Part shown: positions 24,312-32,550 of the stretch, one piece after another
Layout of the letters: the number at the start of each line of letters is the position of its first letter
Position numbering within the stretch: position 1 is the first letter of the stretch
Position numbers and translations under genes: made by a program
From: a bacterium
GTDB taxonomy: Bacteria > UBP14 > UBA6098 > B30-G16
Assembly (NCBI GenBank): GCA_021159335.1
Contig: JAGGRZ010000047.1
Location: 1-42,083, forward strand
DNA length: 42,083 nucleotides
Direction: 5' to 3'
Notes under the pieces: generated by a model
What the model saw: only the letters and a program-made list of their open reading frames with translations
Database searches by the model: none
Told to the model about the DNA's origin: nothing

Positions 24312-24974
24312 ATGAAGTGCAAAAACTTGTTAAAATTGGCGTTTATCCTTATCGTTGTTGTTTTAACCTGCACGGGGTCCGTGAGAATGAAGCTACCAAA
24401 ACCCAATCTTAAAGGCACAGTATCGGTGGAGGAAGCTATAGCGCGGCGGCGTAGCATAAGGCGTTTCAAGAAAAGACCCCTAACCATAAAGCAGATATCA
24501 CAACTTTTGTGGGCCTGCCAGGGAATCACCGACCCCATAAACAAATTAAGAGCAGCCCCTTCCGCCGGTGCAACATATCCTTTCGAAACATATGTGGTCG
24601 TGGGCGATGTCGAAGGGCTTGAGGATGGCGTGTATCATTACGAACCCGAGACGCACTCGATAACTCTGGTAAGAAGCGGCGATTTAAGAAGATTGCTTGC
24701 TATAGCATGCCTCAGACAGATGTTCATAGAGGATGCGCCGGCTACAATAGTTCTGGCTGCGGTTTTTGAGAGAACAAAGAGATACTACGGAGAGCGGGCA
24801 TACAGATACATATCCATGGAGGCTGGGCATATAGGCGAGAATCTGCATCTTCAGTGCGTTGCCATGGGCTTGGGGACGGTAATGGTTGGTGCTTTTTACG
24901 ATAACGATGTGAAAACAGTTTTAGGGATAGATGAGCATCCGCTTTATGTTATGCCGGTGGGATACCCGCGCTGA
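24312..24974 (+). CDS. SagB-type nitroreductase/dehydrogenase, apparently exported or membrane-anchored
   Basis: A 220-residue FMN-dependent nitroreductase-fold protein. After a hydrophobic N-terminal segment (LLKLAFILIVVVLTCTGSV) comes LPKPNLKGTVSVEEAIARRR, then SIRRF with the FMN-binding arginines, LLWACQGIT, the APSAGATYPFE block typical of SagB/ThcOx relatives and a C-terminal GLGTVMVGAF. Stand-alone members in anaerobes have no defined substrate; McbC/SagB enzymes oxidise azolines in peptide natural products, but no cyclodehydratase or precursor gene is seen here. The N-terminal segment implies action outside the cytoplasm or at the membrane. It precedes the NfeD gene by 35 bases. Confidence 0.85.
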   Translation: MKCKNLLKLAFILIVVVLTCTGSVRMKLPKPNLKGTVSVEEAIARRRSIRRFKKRPLTIKQISQLLWACQGITDPINKLRAAPSAGATYPFETYVVVGDVEGLEDGVYHYEPETHSITLVRSGDLRRLLAIACLRQMFIEDAPATIVLAAVFERTKRYYGERAYRYISMEAGHIGENLHLQCVAMGLGTVMVGAFYDNDVKTVLGIDEHPLYVMPVGYPR

Positions 24975-25009
24975 GCATAAAAAAACAAAATAAATAGATG
25001 GAGAACATG

Positions 25010-26287
25010 ATGAGAAAAATCTGGTTTATCCTTTTAATGGGTTTGTTGTCGGTGGTTTCAGCGGGAACAATTCTGGTTCTTGACTTTGAGGGGACAGTTG
25101 ACCCGCCTATGGCTACTTACATATCCCGCGGCATTGACCGCGCCAACCTTGAGAACGCGGAAGCAGTGCTTATCGTTATGGATACGCCGGGCGGGCTTCT
25201 TTCCGCAACCAAGTCCATCGTTCAGAAAATACTCAACTCAAGGGTCCCCATTATTGTCTATGTTTATCCGTCGGGTTCGCGGGCAGCATCAGCAGGGGCA
25301 TTCATAGTTGTTGCATCCCATGTTGCTGCGATGGCTCCAGGGACGAGGATAGGTGCAGCACATCCTGTCGGGATAGGAATGTTCTCGGACACATCGGCGA
25401 TAATGCGCGAGAAAGTAACCCAGGACGCCGCTGCATGGATTCGCTCCATAGCAAAACTTCGCGGAAGAAATGTTAGCGTGGCGCAGGAATTCGTCCTGTC
25501 ATCCCAGTCGATAACGGCTTCCGAGGCGCTTAAACTCGGTGTTATCGACACTATGGCAAAAAGCATAGACGAACTTCTTCAAATGCTTGAGGGCAAAGTA
25601 GTTACGGTTAACGATGAACCAGATACACTTCATACCGCTCGTGCGAACATGGTTGAGATAAAAATGCCGCCTCAGCAAAGGTTTCTTCACAAAATTCTCG
25701 ACCCCAATATCGCCTATCTGCTGCTTATGCTTGGTCTTCTTGGGATTGCGATAGAATTGCAGCATCCCGGAGCGGTCGTGCCCGGTGTGGTTGGGGTAAT
25801 CTCAATTCTTTGCGCGATGTATGCCTTTCAGATACTGCCTGTGAATTATGTGGGCGTTCTATTGATAATCGCTGGAATAATAATGCTCATATTGGAGGTA
25901 AAGATGCCGGGATTCGGGGTTTTGTTTACCGGTGGGCTCGTGTCGATACTTTTCGGTTCGTTCATGCTTACCGCCTCAAATGAGCCTGCCCTAAGAATAG
26001 ACTGGTGGACCATAATACCCGTGGTGGCTTTTTTCTCAGTCCTGTTCCTGTTTATAGTGACCAAGGCAGTTCTAATTCACCGCAAACCGCCAAAAACAGG
26101 GATGGAGGGACTCGTCGGAGAGATGGGGGAAGTTATAGAACGCATTTCACCGAAAAAGACTGGCAGAATATTCGTCCACGGCGAGATATGGAATGCCCGC
26201 TCCAACCAGAACATAAAGCGCGGCGAAAAAGTAAAAGTAATCGGAGTAAAAGGGCTTGTGCTTGAGGTGGAGAAGGTGGAAGAGTAA
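25010..26287 (+). CDS. NfeD-family membrane-bound ClpP-class serine protease (long form)
   Basis: A 425-residue membrane protein. A signal peptide (RKIWFILLMGLLSVVSAG) precedes a ClpP-class protease domain with MDTPGGLLSATKSIV and the serine in SRAASAGAF, which with a downstream lysine forms the catalytic dyad in this family. Several transmembrane helices follow from about residue 235 (LLLMLGLLGIAIEL onwards), and the C-terminal about 60 residues form the NfeD OB-fold ending in VKGLVLEVEKVEE. Long NfeD proteins normally pair with a stomatin-type SPFH protein and cleave its C-terminus; none is in the window. ATG 25010 is chosen because GGAG lies six bases upstream; in-frame ATGs at 24998 and 25007 are alternatives. 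Confidence 0.9.
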   Translation: MRKIWFILLMGLLSVVSAGTILVLDFEGTVDPPMATYISRGIDRANLENAEAVLIVMDTPGGLLSATKSIVQKILNSRVPIIVYVYPSGSRAASAGAFIVVASHVAAMAPGTRIGAAHPVGIGMFSDTSAIMREKVTQDAAAWIRSIAKLRGRNVSVAQEFVLSSQSITASEALKLGVIDTMAKSIDELLQMLEGKVVTVNDEPDTLHTARANMVEIKMPPQQRFLHKILDPNIAYLLLMLGLLGIAIELQHPGAVVPGVVGVISILCAMYAFQILPVNYVGVLLIIAGIIMLILEVKMPGFGVLFTGGLVSILFGSFMLTASNEPALRIDWWTIIPVVAFFSVLFLFIVTKAVLIHRKPPKTGMEGLVGEMGEVIERISPKKTGRIFVHGEIWNARSNQNIKRGEKVKVIGVKGLVLEVEKVEE

Positions 26288-26305
26288 ATTAATATTGAGG
26301 CTCGA

Positions 26306-26318
26306 TTTTTTTTTTTTT
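26306..26318 (+). repeat. Run of 13 thymines
   Basis: A homopolymer of 13 T between the NfeD stop and the next gene. No stem precedes it, so it is not a standard terminator; it could serve as a slippage-prone tract or an A/T-rich promoter element. Confidence 0.7.
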
Positions 26319-26356
26319 CGTATATTTAAAAAGCGGAATAAAATTCAGGGGGTTCT

Positions 26357-27802
26357 ATGATGAGAAAATTGATATTTGTTTTCATTCTTATTTCGTTTGG
26401 CTTCTCATTCGCCGGTTGGATTCACTACTTCCCCCAGGTAATATATGGCGTCCGCCTTCCCCCACACACTGGCAGATTCTCAGACAAAATCTGTGTTCAC
26501 AAAATAACGACAGTCGGTGACGACATTATAATAGCCTTCGCAAGAGGCAAAGCTTTCACAAGACTAATAAGGATGGATAAACATGGGAGAATAACGGATG
26601 ATTTGTTTTTCGGATACTATGATCTTGATACAACTGTATACATACAACCTATGGGATTGGAAAGAGGGCTTCGGAGTTATCTTGAGCTTTATTTTACTAG
26701 ACGCACTATTCCTTCCTCGACATGGGAGACTGGTGTGCTTTACTTTGATTCGTCGCTCACAGTCACAGACGAACTCATATTCGATTATGGAATCAGTTAT
26801 TTAGGCGGTGATATATGCCGGGTTGACAGCAGTTATATAATCGGAGGCATAGTAGTCAGCAGGATTAATTTCGATGGAGATACTATATGGCACCTTGACA
26901 TGACGGATACCTTGCCAGATTACTATGGCGTGGGGATTGCTGTAAGTCCCGATAAAAAATTTGCGTTTGTATGTGTCGCAGATGATAGGCCCGATGAATA
27001 CATAAACACAAAAGTCGTCAAACTTGATTTGGATTCGGGAACTGTATTATGGACAAAAACGGCTTTGCGCGTAGGTTGGATTCGCGAAGTGAACAAAAAT
27101 TATTTCGCGCTTTACCCAACCCCGGATGGTGGCTTGTTCCACTTCAGTAGAAGCACTGGACGACACTCCGTCTATTACTATTACCCGTCATCAGGAGATG
27201 AATATCGAGTTCAACCCGAGTCTGGCTACGGAAATTTTAGATTCTGGTGTTTTACTCCCATCGATTCAAACCTTTTCTGGGCAGGAGGCGCATTCAAATA
27301 CGGCTCTGACTCAACCTTTGCAGCCATAGCAAAAGTAAGGTTAGAAGGAGAATACTATAGATTAAAATTCAGATTCATTTATATGAAAACCTTCCCCATC
27401 CGCGGTTTTGTTGAGAAAATCATTCCATTCGATGACTCGCTCATTATCGCTGGCATCGGCGACGCCTATGTCGGTGAATATTCAAACTACTATTTCGTCA
27501 TGAAAACGGATACTCTCGGAAACACCGGCATAGCCGAGAATCGTTTTCCTCTCCCAGCCAGTCCAAAAATAGCCGTTTACCCAAACCCGTTCAACAAAGC
27601 ATGCAGGATAACCTATCCCTACGACGAGAAGTGGAGCGTTAAGATATACAACACAAAAGGTCGTCTTGTCTATGAGTCCGGAGAGATATCGGGAAAAAGT
27701 TTCGTCTGGCAGCCCGAAGATAGGGTGGAAAGTGGGTTATACATCGTTGTTGCGGGCAACGAAGAAAGAAATTTGGCCGGAAAAGTATTTTTTGTAAAGT
27801 AA
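26357..27802 (+). CDS. Secreted propeller-like protein with T9SS-like sorting domain (tandem paralogue 1)
   Basis: A 481-residue protein with a signal peptide (MRKLIFVFILISFGFSFA, then GWIHYF). The body repeats strands of the form VVKLDLDSGTVLWTK and GGLFHFSRSTG, the look of a PQQ-type or similar beta-propeller. The C-terminal 75 residues hold YPNPFNKACRITYP, VKIYNTKGRLVY and SGLYIVVAG with a terminal GKVFFVK, a type IX secretion sorting domain. AGGGGG lies before a double ATG (26357 and 26360), and either could be used. The next gene starts 13 bases downstream and encodes a relative with the same architecture. Confidence 0.82.
   Translation: MMRKLIFVFILISFGFSFAGWIHYFPQVIYGVRLPPHTGRFSDKICVHKITTVGDDIIIAFARGKAFTRLIRMDKHGRITDDLFFGYYDLDTTVYIQPMGLERGLRSYLELYFTRRTIPSSTWETGVLYFDSSLTVTDELIFDYGISYLGGDICRVDSSYIIGGIVVSRINFDGDTIWHLDMTDTLPDYYGVGIAVSPDKKFAFVCVADDRPDEYINTKVVKLDLDSGTVLWTKTALRVGWIREVNKNYFALYPTPDGGLFHFSRSTGRHSVYYYYPSSGDEYRVQPESGYGNFRFWCFTPIDSNLFWAGGAFKYGSDSTFAAIAKVRLEGEYYRLKFRFIYMKTFPIRGFVEKIIPFDDSLIIAGIGDAYVGEYSNYYFVMKTDTLGNTGIAENRFPLPASPKIAVYPNPFNKACRITYPYDEKWSVKIYNTKGRLVYESGEISGKSFVWQPEDRVESGLYIVVAGNEERNLAGKVFFVK
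27581..27612 (+). repeat. 32-base perfect direct repeat, copy 1 (start of sorting domain)
   Basis: Identical base for base to 29088-29119 in the downstream paralogue. It encodes the PNPFNKACRIT segment. Flanking bases differ, which points to recent duplication or gene conversion restricted to the sorting domain. Confidence 0.85.
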
Positions 27803-27815
27803 GGGGGGATGAGCA

Positions 27816-29309
27816 ATGAGAAAAATTATCGTTTCCGTCGTTCTTGGTTTTTTATGTTTAGCGGCGGCGCAGTATGCAAACAATTTTGTCACAGATGAAA
27901 GTTTCTGGATAACTTTCTTCCCCGGGGCACTCTATCAGAGTCTATATTATCCCTTATATCCCAGTGTTGCCGTAAATCCGAGAGGAGAGGTATTCGTCGC
28001 TTTCTCAAAGGACGAGGAAGGACACAGCTCCGCCAGATACTATTCTGGATACATACAAGTGGTTAAAATCGATAGATACGGCAGGATAGTTGGCGACAAA
28101 TACATAGGAACCTATCGACCGGACAGCTTCTACAAATGCATGTGCCCCATGGGGATAGCGACAAGAGGCTCCACCACCGTCGAGGTCTTCACATTTCTAA
28201 AGCAGGGCACGGACGGTTTCGGGGGAATAGGAGTGATAAAATTGGATAACAACCTGAGATTATTGGAAGTTCTGCCGCTAATGGAGACAAAAATTAGTTC
28301 TATATACAAAAATTACATAGAGCCAACCCCCGATGGATACATTATTGCCTCAGGCAGAATCCAAGAGTGGCCATATGAGCGTATTGAACTTGTCGTAAAA
28401 CGAGTCGATTTAAGCGGAAGAACAATCTGGTCGCATACATATACGGACGCCGACTGGGGCGTAAAAGCAACATACAGTCCCGATAATACCATTTTTGTTA
28501 TAGCAGTAACAGGGCTGAGCACAGTTATGTCGCTTTACGACAGTGTGGTCGTGCTCAAGCTCGATGGTCGCGACGGCGCACCTATCTGGAAAACTAACAT
28601 ACCAAGAATATCCTACTACTCCCGACTTAGAAAAATCCAGCTAATCCCTACACCCAGTGGTGGCCTTATAATTGTTAATCCCTATTATCCTACAAACTAC
28701 AAAGTTTCTATATACGACTCTTTGGGGAATATGGTTAAAAGGCAAAGCTTCACGGATAGCATATATATAAAATACATGATGCCTCTTTCGGACGGGACAT
28801 TCCTTGCTGTAGGAAGTTCTCTAGGCGACACCGCAACCATTGCCAAAATAGACACCGCTGGATACTGGGGTAGGGTCCTATGGCGTAAAAAGTATCGTTT
28901 CCTAAATGTAAGGCGCTACTCTTATGTAAGATTTTTTAAAGTCCTCCGCGCGCCAGATAACGGACTTATTTTCGGTGGAGAAAATTATTCATACTATTAC
29001 TTCATCATGAAAACCGACTCGCTGGGGGAAACGGGCATTTCCGAGCATGTTGGCTTATTCCCACAAAAGTGCGAATTAACCGCACATCCAAACCCGTTCA
29101 ACAAAGCATGCAGGATAACTTTACCTGATGATGATAGCTGGCGTGTTAAGATATTCGACCTCTCCGGACGACTTGTTCACGATTTCGGCGAAATTTCTGG
29201 TAAAAGCGTTCTTTGGAAGCCAAGTGAGGATGTTAAGAGCGGGGTTTATGTCGTCGTTGCTGAGGGGAAAAAATCATATACAAGAGGAAAGGTTGTTTAT
29301 ATGAAATAA
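27816..29309 (+). CDS. Secreted propeller-like protein with T9SS-like sorting domain (tandem paralogue 2)
   Basis: A 497-residue relative of the preceding protein. Signal peptide MRKIIVSVVLGFLCLAAA, then a propeller-like body with VVLKLDGRDGAPIWKT and GGLIFGGENYSYYYFIMKT; the FIMKTDSLGETGI stretch closely mirrors FVMKTDTLGNTGI in the neighbour. The sorting domain has HPNPFNKACRITLP, VKIFDLSGRLVH and SGVYVVVAE. It shares a 32-base identical DNA stretch with paralogue 1 at the beginning of the sorting domain. A GGGGG ribosome site precedes the ATG at 27816. Function unknown; both are likely surface or extracellular. Confidence 0.82.
   Translation: MRKIIVSVVLGFLCLAAAQYANNFVTDESFWITFFPGALYQSLYYPLYPSVAVNPRGEVFVAFSKDEEGHSSARYYSGYIQVVKIDRYGRIVGDKYIGTYRPDSFYKCMCPMGIATRGSTTVEVFTFLKQGTDGFGGIGVIKLDNNLRLLEVLPLMETKISSIYKNYIEPTPDGYIIASGRIQEWPYERIELVVKRVDLSGRTIWSHTYTDADWGVKATYSPDNTIFVIAVTGLSTVMSLYDSVVVLKLDGRDGAPIWKTNIPRISYYSRLRKIQLIPTPSGGLIIVNPYYPTNYKVSIYDSLGNMVKRQSFTDSIYIKYMMPLSDGTFLAVGSSLGDTATIAKIDTAGYWGRVLWRKKYRFLNVRRYSYVRFFKVLRAPDNGLIFGGENYSYYYFIMKTDSLGETGISEHVGLFPQKCELTAHPNPFNKACRITLPDDDSWRVKIFDLSGRLVHDFGEISGKSVLWKPSEDVKSGVYVVVAEGKKSYTRGKVVYMK
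29088..29119 (+). repeat. 32-base perfect direct repeat, copy 2 (start of sorting domain)
   Basis: Second copy of the identical tract described for 27581-27612, 1507 bases downstream in the same reading frame of the second paralogue. Confidence 0.85.
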
Positions 29310-29310
29310 T

Positions 29311-29424
29311 TTAATATTCGTATATCTTTATCCTTGCATCGGGCGGAAACTGGAAATCCACAATGTCTTGGGGAATTCGCTCCAAAGCCTCGGGGTTTGA
29401 AAGTTTTATTATTTCCCTAAGTAT
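29311..29424 (-). pseudogene. C-terminal remnant of an unidentified protein
   Basis: On the minus strand 37 protein-like codons end in TAA (29313-29311). The peptide includes REIIKLSNPEALERIP and then QDIVDFQFPPDARIKIYEY, with normal mixed composition and an amphipathic rhythm, unlike random intergenic translation. Upstream the frame is closed by a stop with no start codon in between, so only the 3' end of a gene seems to survive. It lies between the second secreted paralogue and the TonB-dependent receptor gene, downstream of the latter. The family is not recognised. Confidence 0.4.
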
Positions 29425-29477
29425 CTATCATTAACAATGGTTTCAGTCAACTAGTCAAGTTAAGACATTATAATTAA

Positions 29478-31622
29478 TTACTTTAACGGTTTCAATTCGA
29501 GGCTTAGGATGAAATGTCTTATCGGCGCCAGATTACGCTCTATTTCAACATAATTGTAGTTCAACGCATTGTTAACCCTAAAAGAGACGGTTGCTCTGGG
29601 CAGTTTGTATCTCGCCTCAATGTCGAGCACTTTGGTTTCCACCTTTGGGTCGGCTTTATAATAACCGTATTCGAACTTTGATTTGTATCGCCAATCAGCG
29701 CTCAGGATGAGGTTTTTCAGGAGCATCAGTTGAAAACCCAATTTCAGCGTGTTTTTCGGTCGATAGGGTAGTTTTTCGTCGCGTTCCACATCCCGGGCAT
29801 CGCTTAGTAGATAGTTAGCCACCACCTCGAGCCGCTTTACTTTGACTTTGAGGTTCACCTCAAGTCCATATACACGGGTTTTGCGCAGGTTGCAGAACTG
29901 GACTATTGTCCCCGCAATAGGAATCGGCTCAATCATGTCCGAAAAGCGATTGTAGAAAAGCGCAATGTCACCGTAGAAATTTTTCGTAATGTAGTTTGCA
30001 CCGATCTCCGTGGTGTAACCTCGTTCTGGTTTAAGCGATGGATTCGGTATCACCCTCAGTATTCCGCCGGCACTCGTGCTCGTGAATAGCTCAGCCATGG
30101 TCGGTATTCTGAAACCAGATGACAGACTCGCTCTAAGGAAACTTCTATCGCTTATTTTGTAGGTCGCTGCTATTTGTGGACTTAATCCAGCGAATGTCCC
30201 GGAGGTTGCCGAGTCAACCATGAAGGCATCGAATCTAAAAGCACCACGAAGCGTCAGAGGATGGAATCGTTTGAGTTCGTCAGCGACAAACACCGCGCCG
30301 CCAAAGCCATAGTGTCTGCCAAATGTTATGGCATCAACGGCTGAATAGGTTATCGTTCCACCGCTTGAGAGATAATGCTCCCCGAAAAACTTGTTCAGCT
30401 GAAAGTCGAGACTCGTTGAGTTGCTTCTCGAGCTTTCCGTTTCGTGTTCGCCCGTCACGGTATTGTAAATACGGCTTTCCCAGTTATTGAAGTTGTTCGA
30501 GAGAGTGAGCTTGTACACTCCCGCAAGTAGTTTTGTGTGCCCGCTCAGCGACGCTGACGCGTAAATTTTTGAAGACCAAACCCTGTCGCTTTCTCTTCCT
30601 GGTTGAGTTCGGAGTGCTTCGCTTTGGCTTTTCCACTCGAAGTAGCCGGCACGGTCCTCGTAGGCAAGGTCAACGAACATCGAAAATCTTGAACTTTTAA
30701 GGATTTCTGATTCTACTTTTGCGAAGATTTTCCCTCGCTTGAAATCGTCGTTTTCGCGGTAACCATCTGAGGCAGAGTACGAAGCGGAAGCAAGGTAACC
30801 TATACTGCCGCTTTTTCGGCTGTATGTGAGGCTTAATGTGCCAAATTTAAGAGCTTTCTCCGTCCATATCCACTGTTTCCAGTATGGTTTGTCGTAAATG
30901 CCTAATTTGGCGGTTACGGTCAGGTCCTGCTTTTCCGGGGTTTGAGTTATGATGTTTAACACGCCCGCCACCGCGCCCGAACCATACATCGTTGACCCTG
31001 CGCCTTTCACGAGTTCGACCTGCTTTACTGCGGATATAGGTAGTGCATCCCATTTTATCTCTCCAGTATCGCCCGAAAGCACAGGAACCCCATCTATCAT
31101 TACTATAACTCTACTGCCTACGCCGTACGCAAAACCGGTAACATTTCTTACCGAAATCTGATGCGATGTCACCGAGACCCCGGGAAGGTATCTTACAGCG
31201 TCCTCAAGAGAGCTTACCGAATGAACCTTTAAGGCATCACTCGATTCAACCGAAACGGATATCGGCGCCTCAAGAAGCTTCTGTTTAGTCCGCGACGCAG
31301 TAACTATTACTGGTGAGGCTTTTATCGCCTCTTTCTTAAGGACAAAGTTTATGTGCGTATCTTTGAACACGGTAACGGTGGTATCCTTGGTTTCGTATCC
31401 CACGGCTGAGATAACAAGTTTGTTGGTTCCCATGGGAATAGTTAGGGAGTACTTACCATCTATGTTAGTGGCGGTTCCTATGGGCTTTTTGGGGATATAA
31501 ATGTTTACGCCCACGATGGGGTTTCCGTCGGTGTCCGTTACTTTTCCGCTTATAGTAACCTTGCCCTGCTGGGAAAATGCTAACGATAAAATAACCGCTA
31601 ATGTCAAAAAAATGGCTCTCAT
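29478..31622 (-). CDS. TonB-dependent outer-membrane receptor
   Basis: A 714-residue outer-membrane receptor. A signal peptide (MRAIFLTLAVILSLAFS) is followed by a carboxypeptidase-regulatory-like beta-sandwich (about residues 20-110: VTISGKVTDTDGNPIVGVNI). A plug domain follows with VIVTASRTKQKLLEAPISVSV, the VRNV, GVPVLSG and GAGSTMYGSGAVAGVLNI blocks, and then a C-terminal 22-strand barrel (about residues 235-714) ending FILSLELKPLK. Such receptors import iron complexes, cobalamin or other ligands using TonB; the ligand is not evident. The gene starts one base after the FetB-type permease stop, so both are on one transcript, hinting at a metal-related role. Confidence 0.93.
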   Translation of the reverse strand: MRAIFLTLAVILSLAFSQQGKVTISGKVTDTDGNPIVGVNIYIPKKPIGTATNIDGKYSLTIPMGTNKLVISAVGYETKDTTVTVFKDTHINFVLKKEAIKASPVIVTASRTKQKLLEAPISVSVESSDALKVHSVSSLEDAVRYLPGVSVTSHQISVRNVTGFAYGVGSRVIVMIDGVPVLSGDTGEIKWDALPISAVKQVELVKGAGSTMYGSGAVAGVLNIITQTPEKQDLTVTAKLGIYDKPYWKQWIWTEKALKFGTLSLTYSRKSGSIGYLASASYSASDGYRENDDFKRGKIFAKVESEILKSSRFSMFVDLAYEDRAGYFEWKSQSEALRTQPGRESDRVWSSKIYASASLSGHTKLLAGVYKLTLSNNFNNWESRIYNTVTGEHETESSRSNSTSLDFQLNKFFGEHYLSSGGTITYSAVDAITFGRHYGFGGAVFVADELKRFHPLTLRGAFRFDAFMVDSATSGTFAGLSPQIAATYKISDRSFLRASLSSGFRIPTMAELFTSTSAGGILRVIPNPSLKPERGYTTEIGANYITKNFYGDIALFYNRFSDMIEPIPIAGTIVQFCNLRKTRVYGLEVNLKVKVKRLEVVANYLLSDARDVERDEKLPYRPKNTLKLGFQLMLLKNLILSADWRYKSKFEYGYYKADPKVETKVLDIEARYKLPRATVSFRVNNALNYNYVEIERNLAPIRHFILSLELKPLK

Positions 31623-31623
31623 T

Positions 31624-32376
31624 TCAGTTTATAACCAGCTGTTCGGCTTTGTTGAAAAATTTTTTGTAAATGAATGACGCCAAAATCCATGCTGCCACAA
31701 ACGGCGCGCAGATTATTATGTACATTATTATAATCTGGAATTTTACCGCTTTTATCGGCGATGCACCTGCAAGAATCATACCTGTCATGGCGCCAGGAAG
31801 GTGTATTATTCCTGACACTTTGACCCTATCGAGCCTCGGTGCAAGAGCAAGCCTTAATGTCTGTTTGCGAAGGTTAGCTGTGGCAGCTTTAGGGGACATG
31901 CCAAGAGCCAGCGCCGCCTCAACTTTATTGCGGTTCTCTTTTATGCCCTGCTTGAATCTCATAGCGGAAACTATCATGGTGTTCATTATGTTGCCAACGG
32001 CTATTCCAGAAACTGGTATTAGGTAAACGGGATTTGCCGATATTATGCCCATTCCTACTGTTATTATTATGACGAAAATCGTTGCCACGAGCATCGAGAA
32101 GAAAATAGGTGGTAGTGGTTTTCTTATCCCTTTCGCGCGGCGTGTAGCCTCAAGAGAACCGGCGAAAACCATAAGAATAATCATTAATGTCGTGAAAATA
32201 GGTTTGTTAGCAGCGAAAACGAACTTCAGTACATAACCTATTAACATCAGTTGTACGAATGCTCGCACGGCGGCTTCTATGGTATCCCGTTCGAGGCGTA
32301 ACCGCTCAAGGCTTGATATTATTATTGCGACGACAATAAATATTCCGGATAGTAAAACATCGGTAAAGGTTATCAC
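31624..32376 (-). CDS. fetB: FetB/UPF0014-type ABC transporter permease
   Basis: A 250-residue inner-membrane permease with about seven hydrophobic segments. Family hallmarks are RAFVQLMLIGYVL, an EATRRAKG loop, PVSGIAVGNIMNTMIVS, EAALALGMSPKAA and the PGAMTGMILAGASPIKAV block. In Escherichia coli FetB works with the ATPase FetA in iron export and oxidative-stress resistance. A longer frame beginning at 32421 exists, but GTG 32376 is preceded by GGAGG at five bases, giving a natural N-terminus MITFTDVLLSG. It is the first gene of an operon with a TonB-dependent receptor. The only nearby ATPase gene is divergent and looks MacB/LolD-like, so the symbol is given for family only. Confidence 0.88.
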   Translation of the reverse strand: MITFTDVLLSGIFIVVAIIISSLERLRLERDTIEAAVRAFVQLMLIGYVLKFVFAANKPIFTTLMIILMVFAGSLEATRRAKGIRKPLPPIFFSMLVATIFVIIITVGMGIISANPVYLIPVSGIAVGNIMNTMIVSAMRFKQGIKENRNKVEAALALGMSPKAATANLRKQTLRLALAPRLDRVKVSGIIHLPGAMTGMILAGASPIKAVKFQIIIMYIIICAPFVAAWILASFIYKKFFNKAEQLVIN

Positions 32377-32512
32377 TCTTGCCTCCAGTTTTTGATGTTC
32401 TTGATAATATTGTCCTGCCAAATTTTATTCGCAAGTTTTTGATTGTTGTCAGATAACTCAATTTTTATGTGATAATTTGAAATAAGATGCACTTTTAAGT
32501 TACAGAATTCAC

Positions 32513-32541
32513 TTGCTAAAGTTAGGTTTTAAACCTAAAAT
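32513..32541 (+). promoter_or_regulatory. Promoter of the ABC ATPase gene
   Basis: TTGCTA (32513-32518), a 17-base spacer and TAAAAT (32536-32541) end nine bases before the ATG at 32551. There is no Shine-Dalgarno sequence, so the mRNA is leaderless or nearly so. The palindrome at 32522-32538 covers the spacer and part of the -10. Confidence 0.6.
32522..32538. promoter_or_regulatory. 17-bp perfect palindrome, candidate DtxR/IdeR-type metal operator
   Basis: TTAGGTTTTAAACCTAA is an exact 8+1+8 inverted repeat. Its outer half-sites TTAGG and CCTAA match those of DtxR/IdeR boxes (known consensus TTAGGTTAGNCTAACCTAA), though the centre is two bases shorter. It sits where a bound repressor would block the promoter of the ABC ATPase gene, and about 146 bases upstream of the divergent FetB-type permease start. 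No DtxR-family gene is in the window. Confidence 0.55.
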
Positions 32542-32550
32542 TTGCACAAT

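Noticed and set aside
24312-24974. SagB-type nitroreductase considered as part of an azole-modified peptide (RiPP) cluster.
   Set aside because: No cyclodehydratase, precursor peptide or dedicated transporter lies nearby; stand-alone members of this family are common in anaerobes.
26306-26318. T13 tract considered as a rho-independent terminator of the NfeD gene.
   Set aside because: No GC-rich stem precedes the tract; only TGAGGCTCGA-like sequence without pairing.
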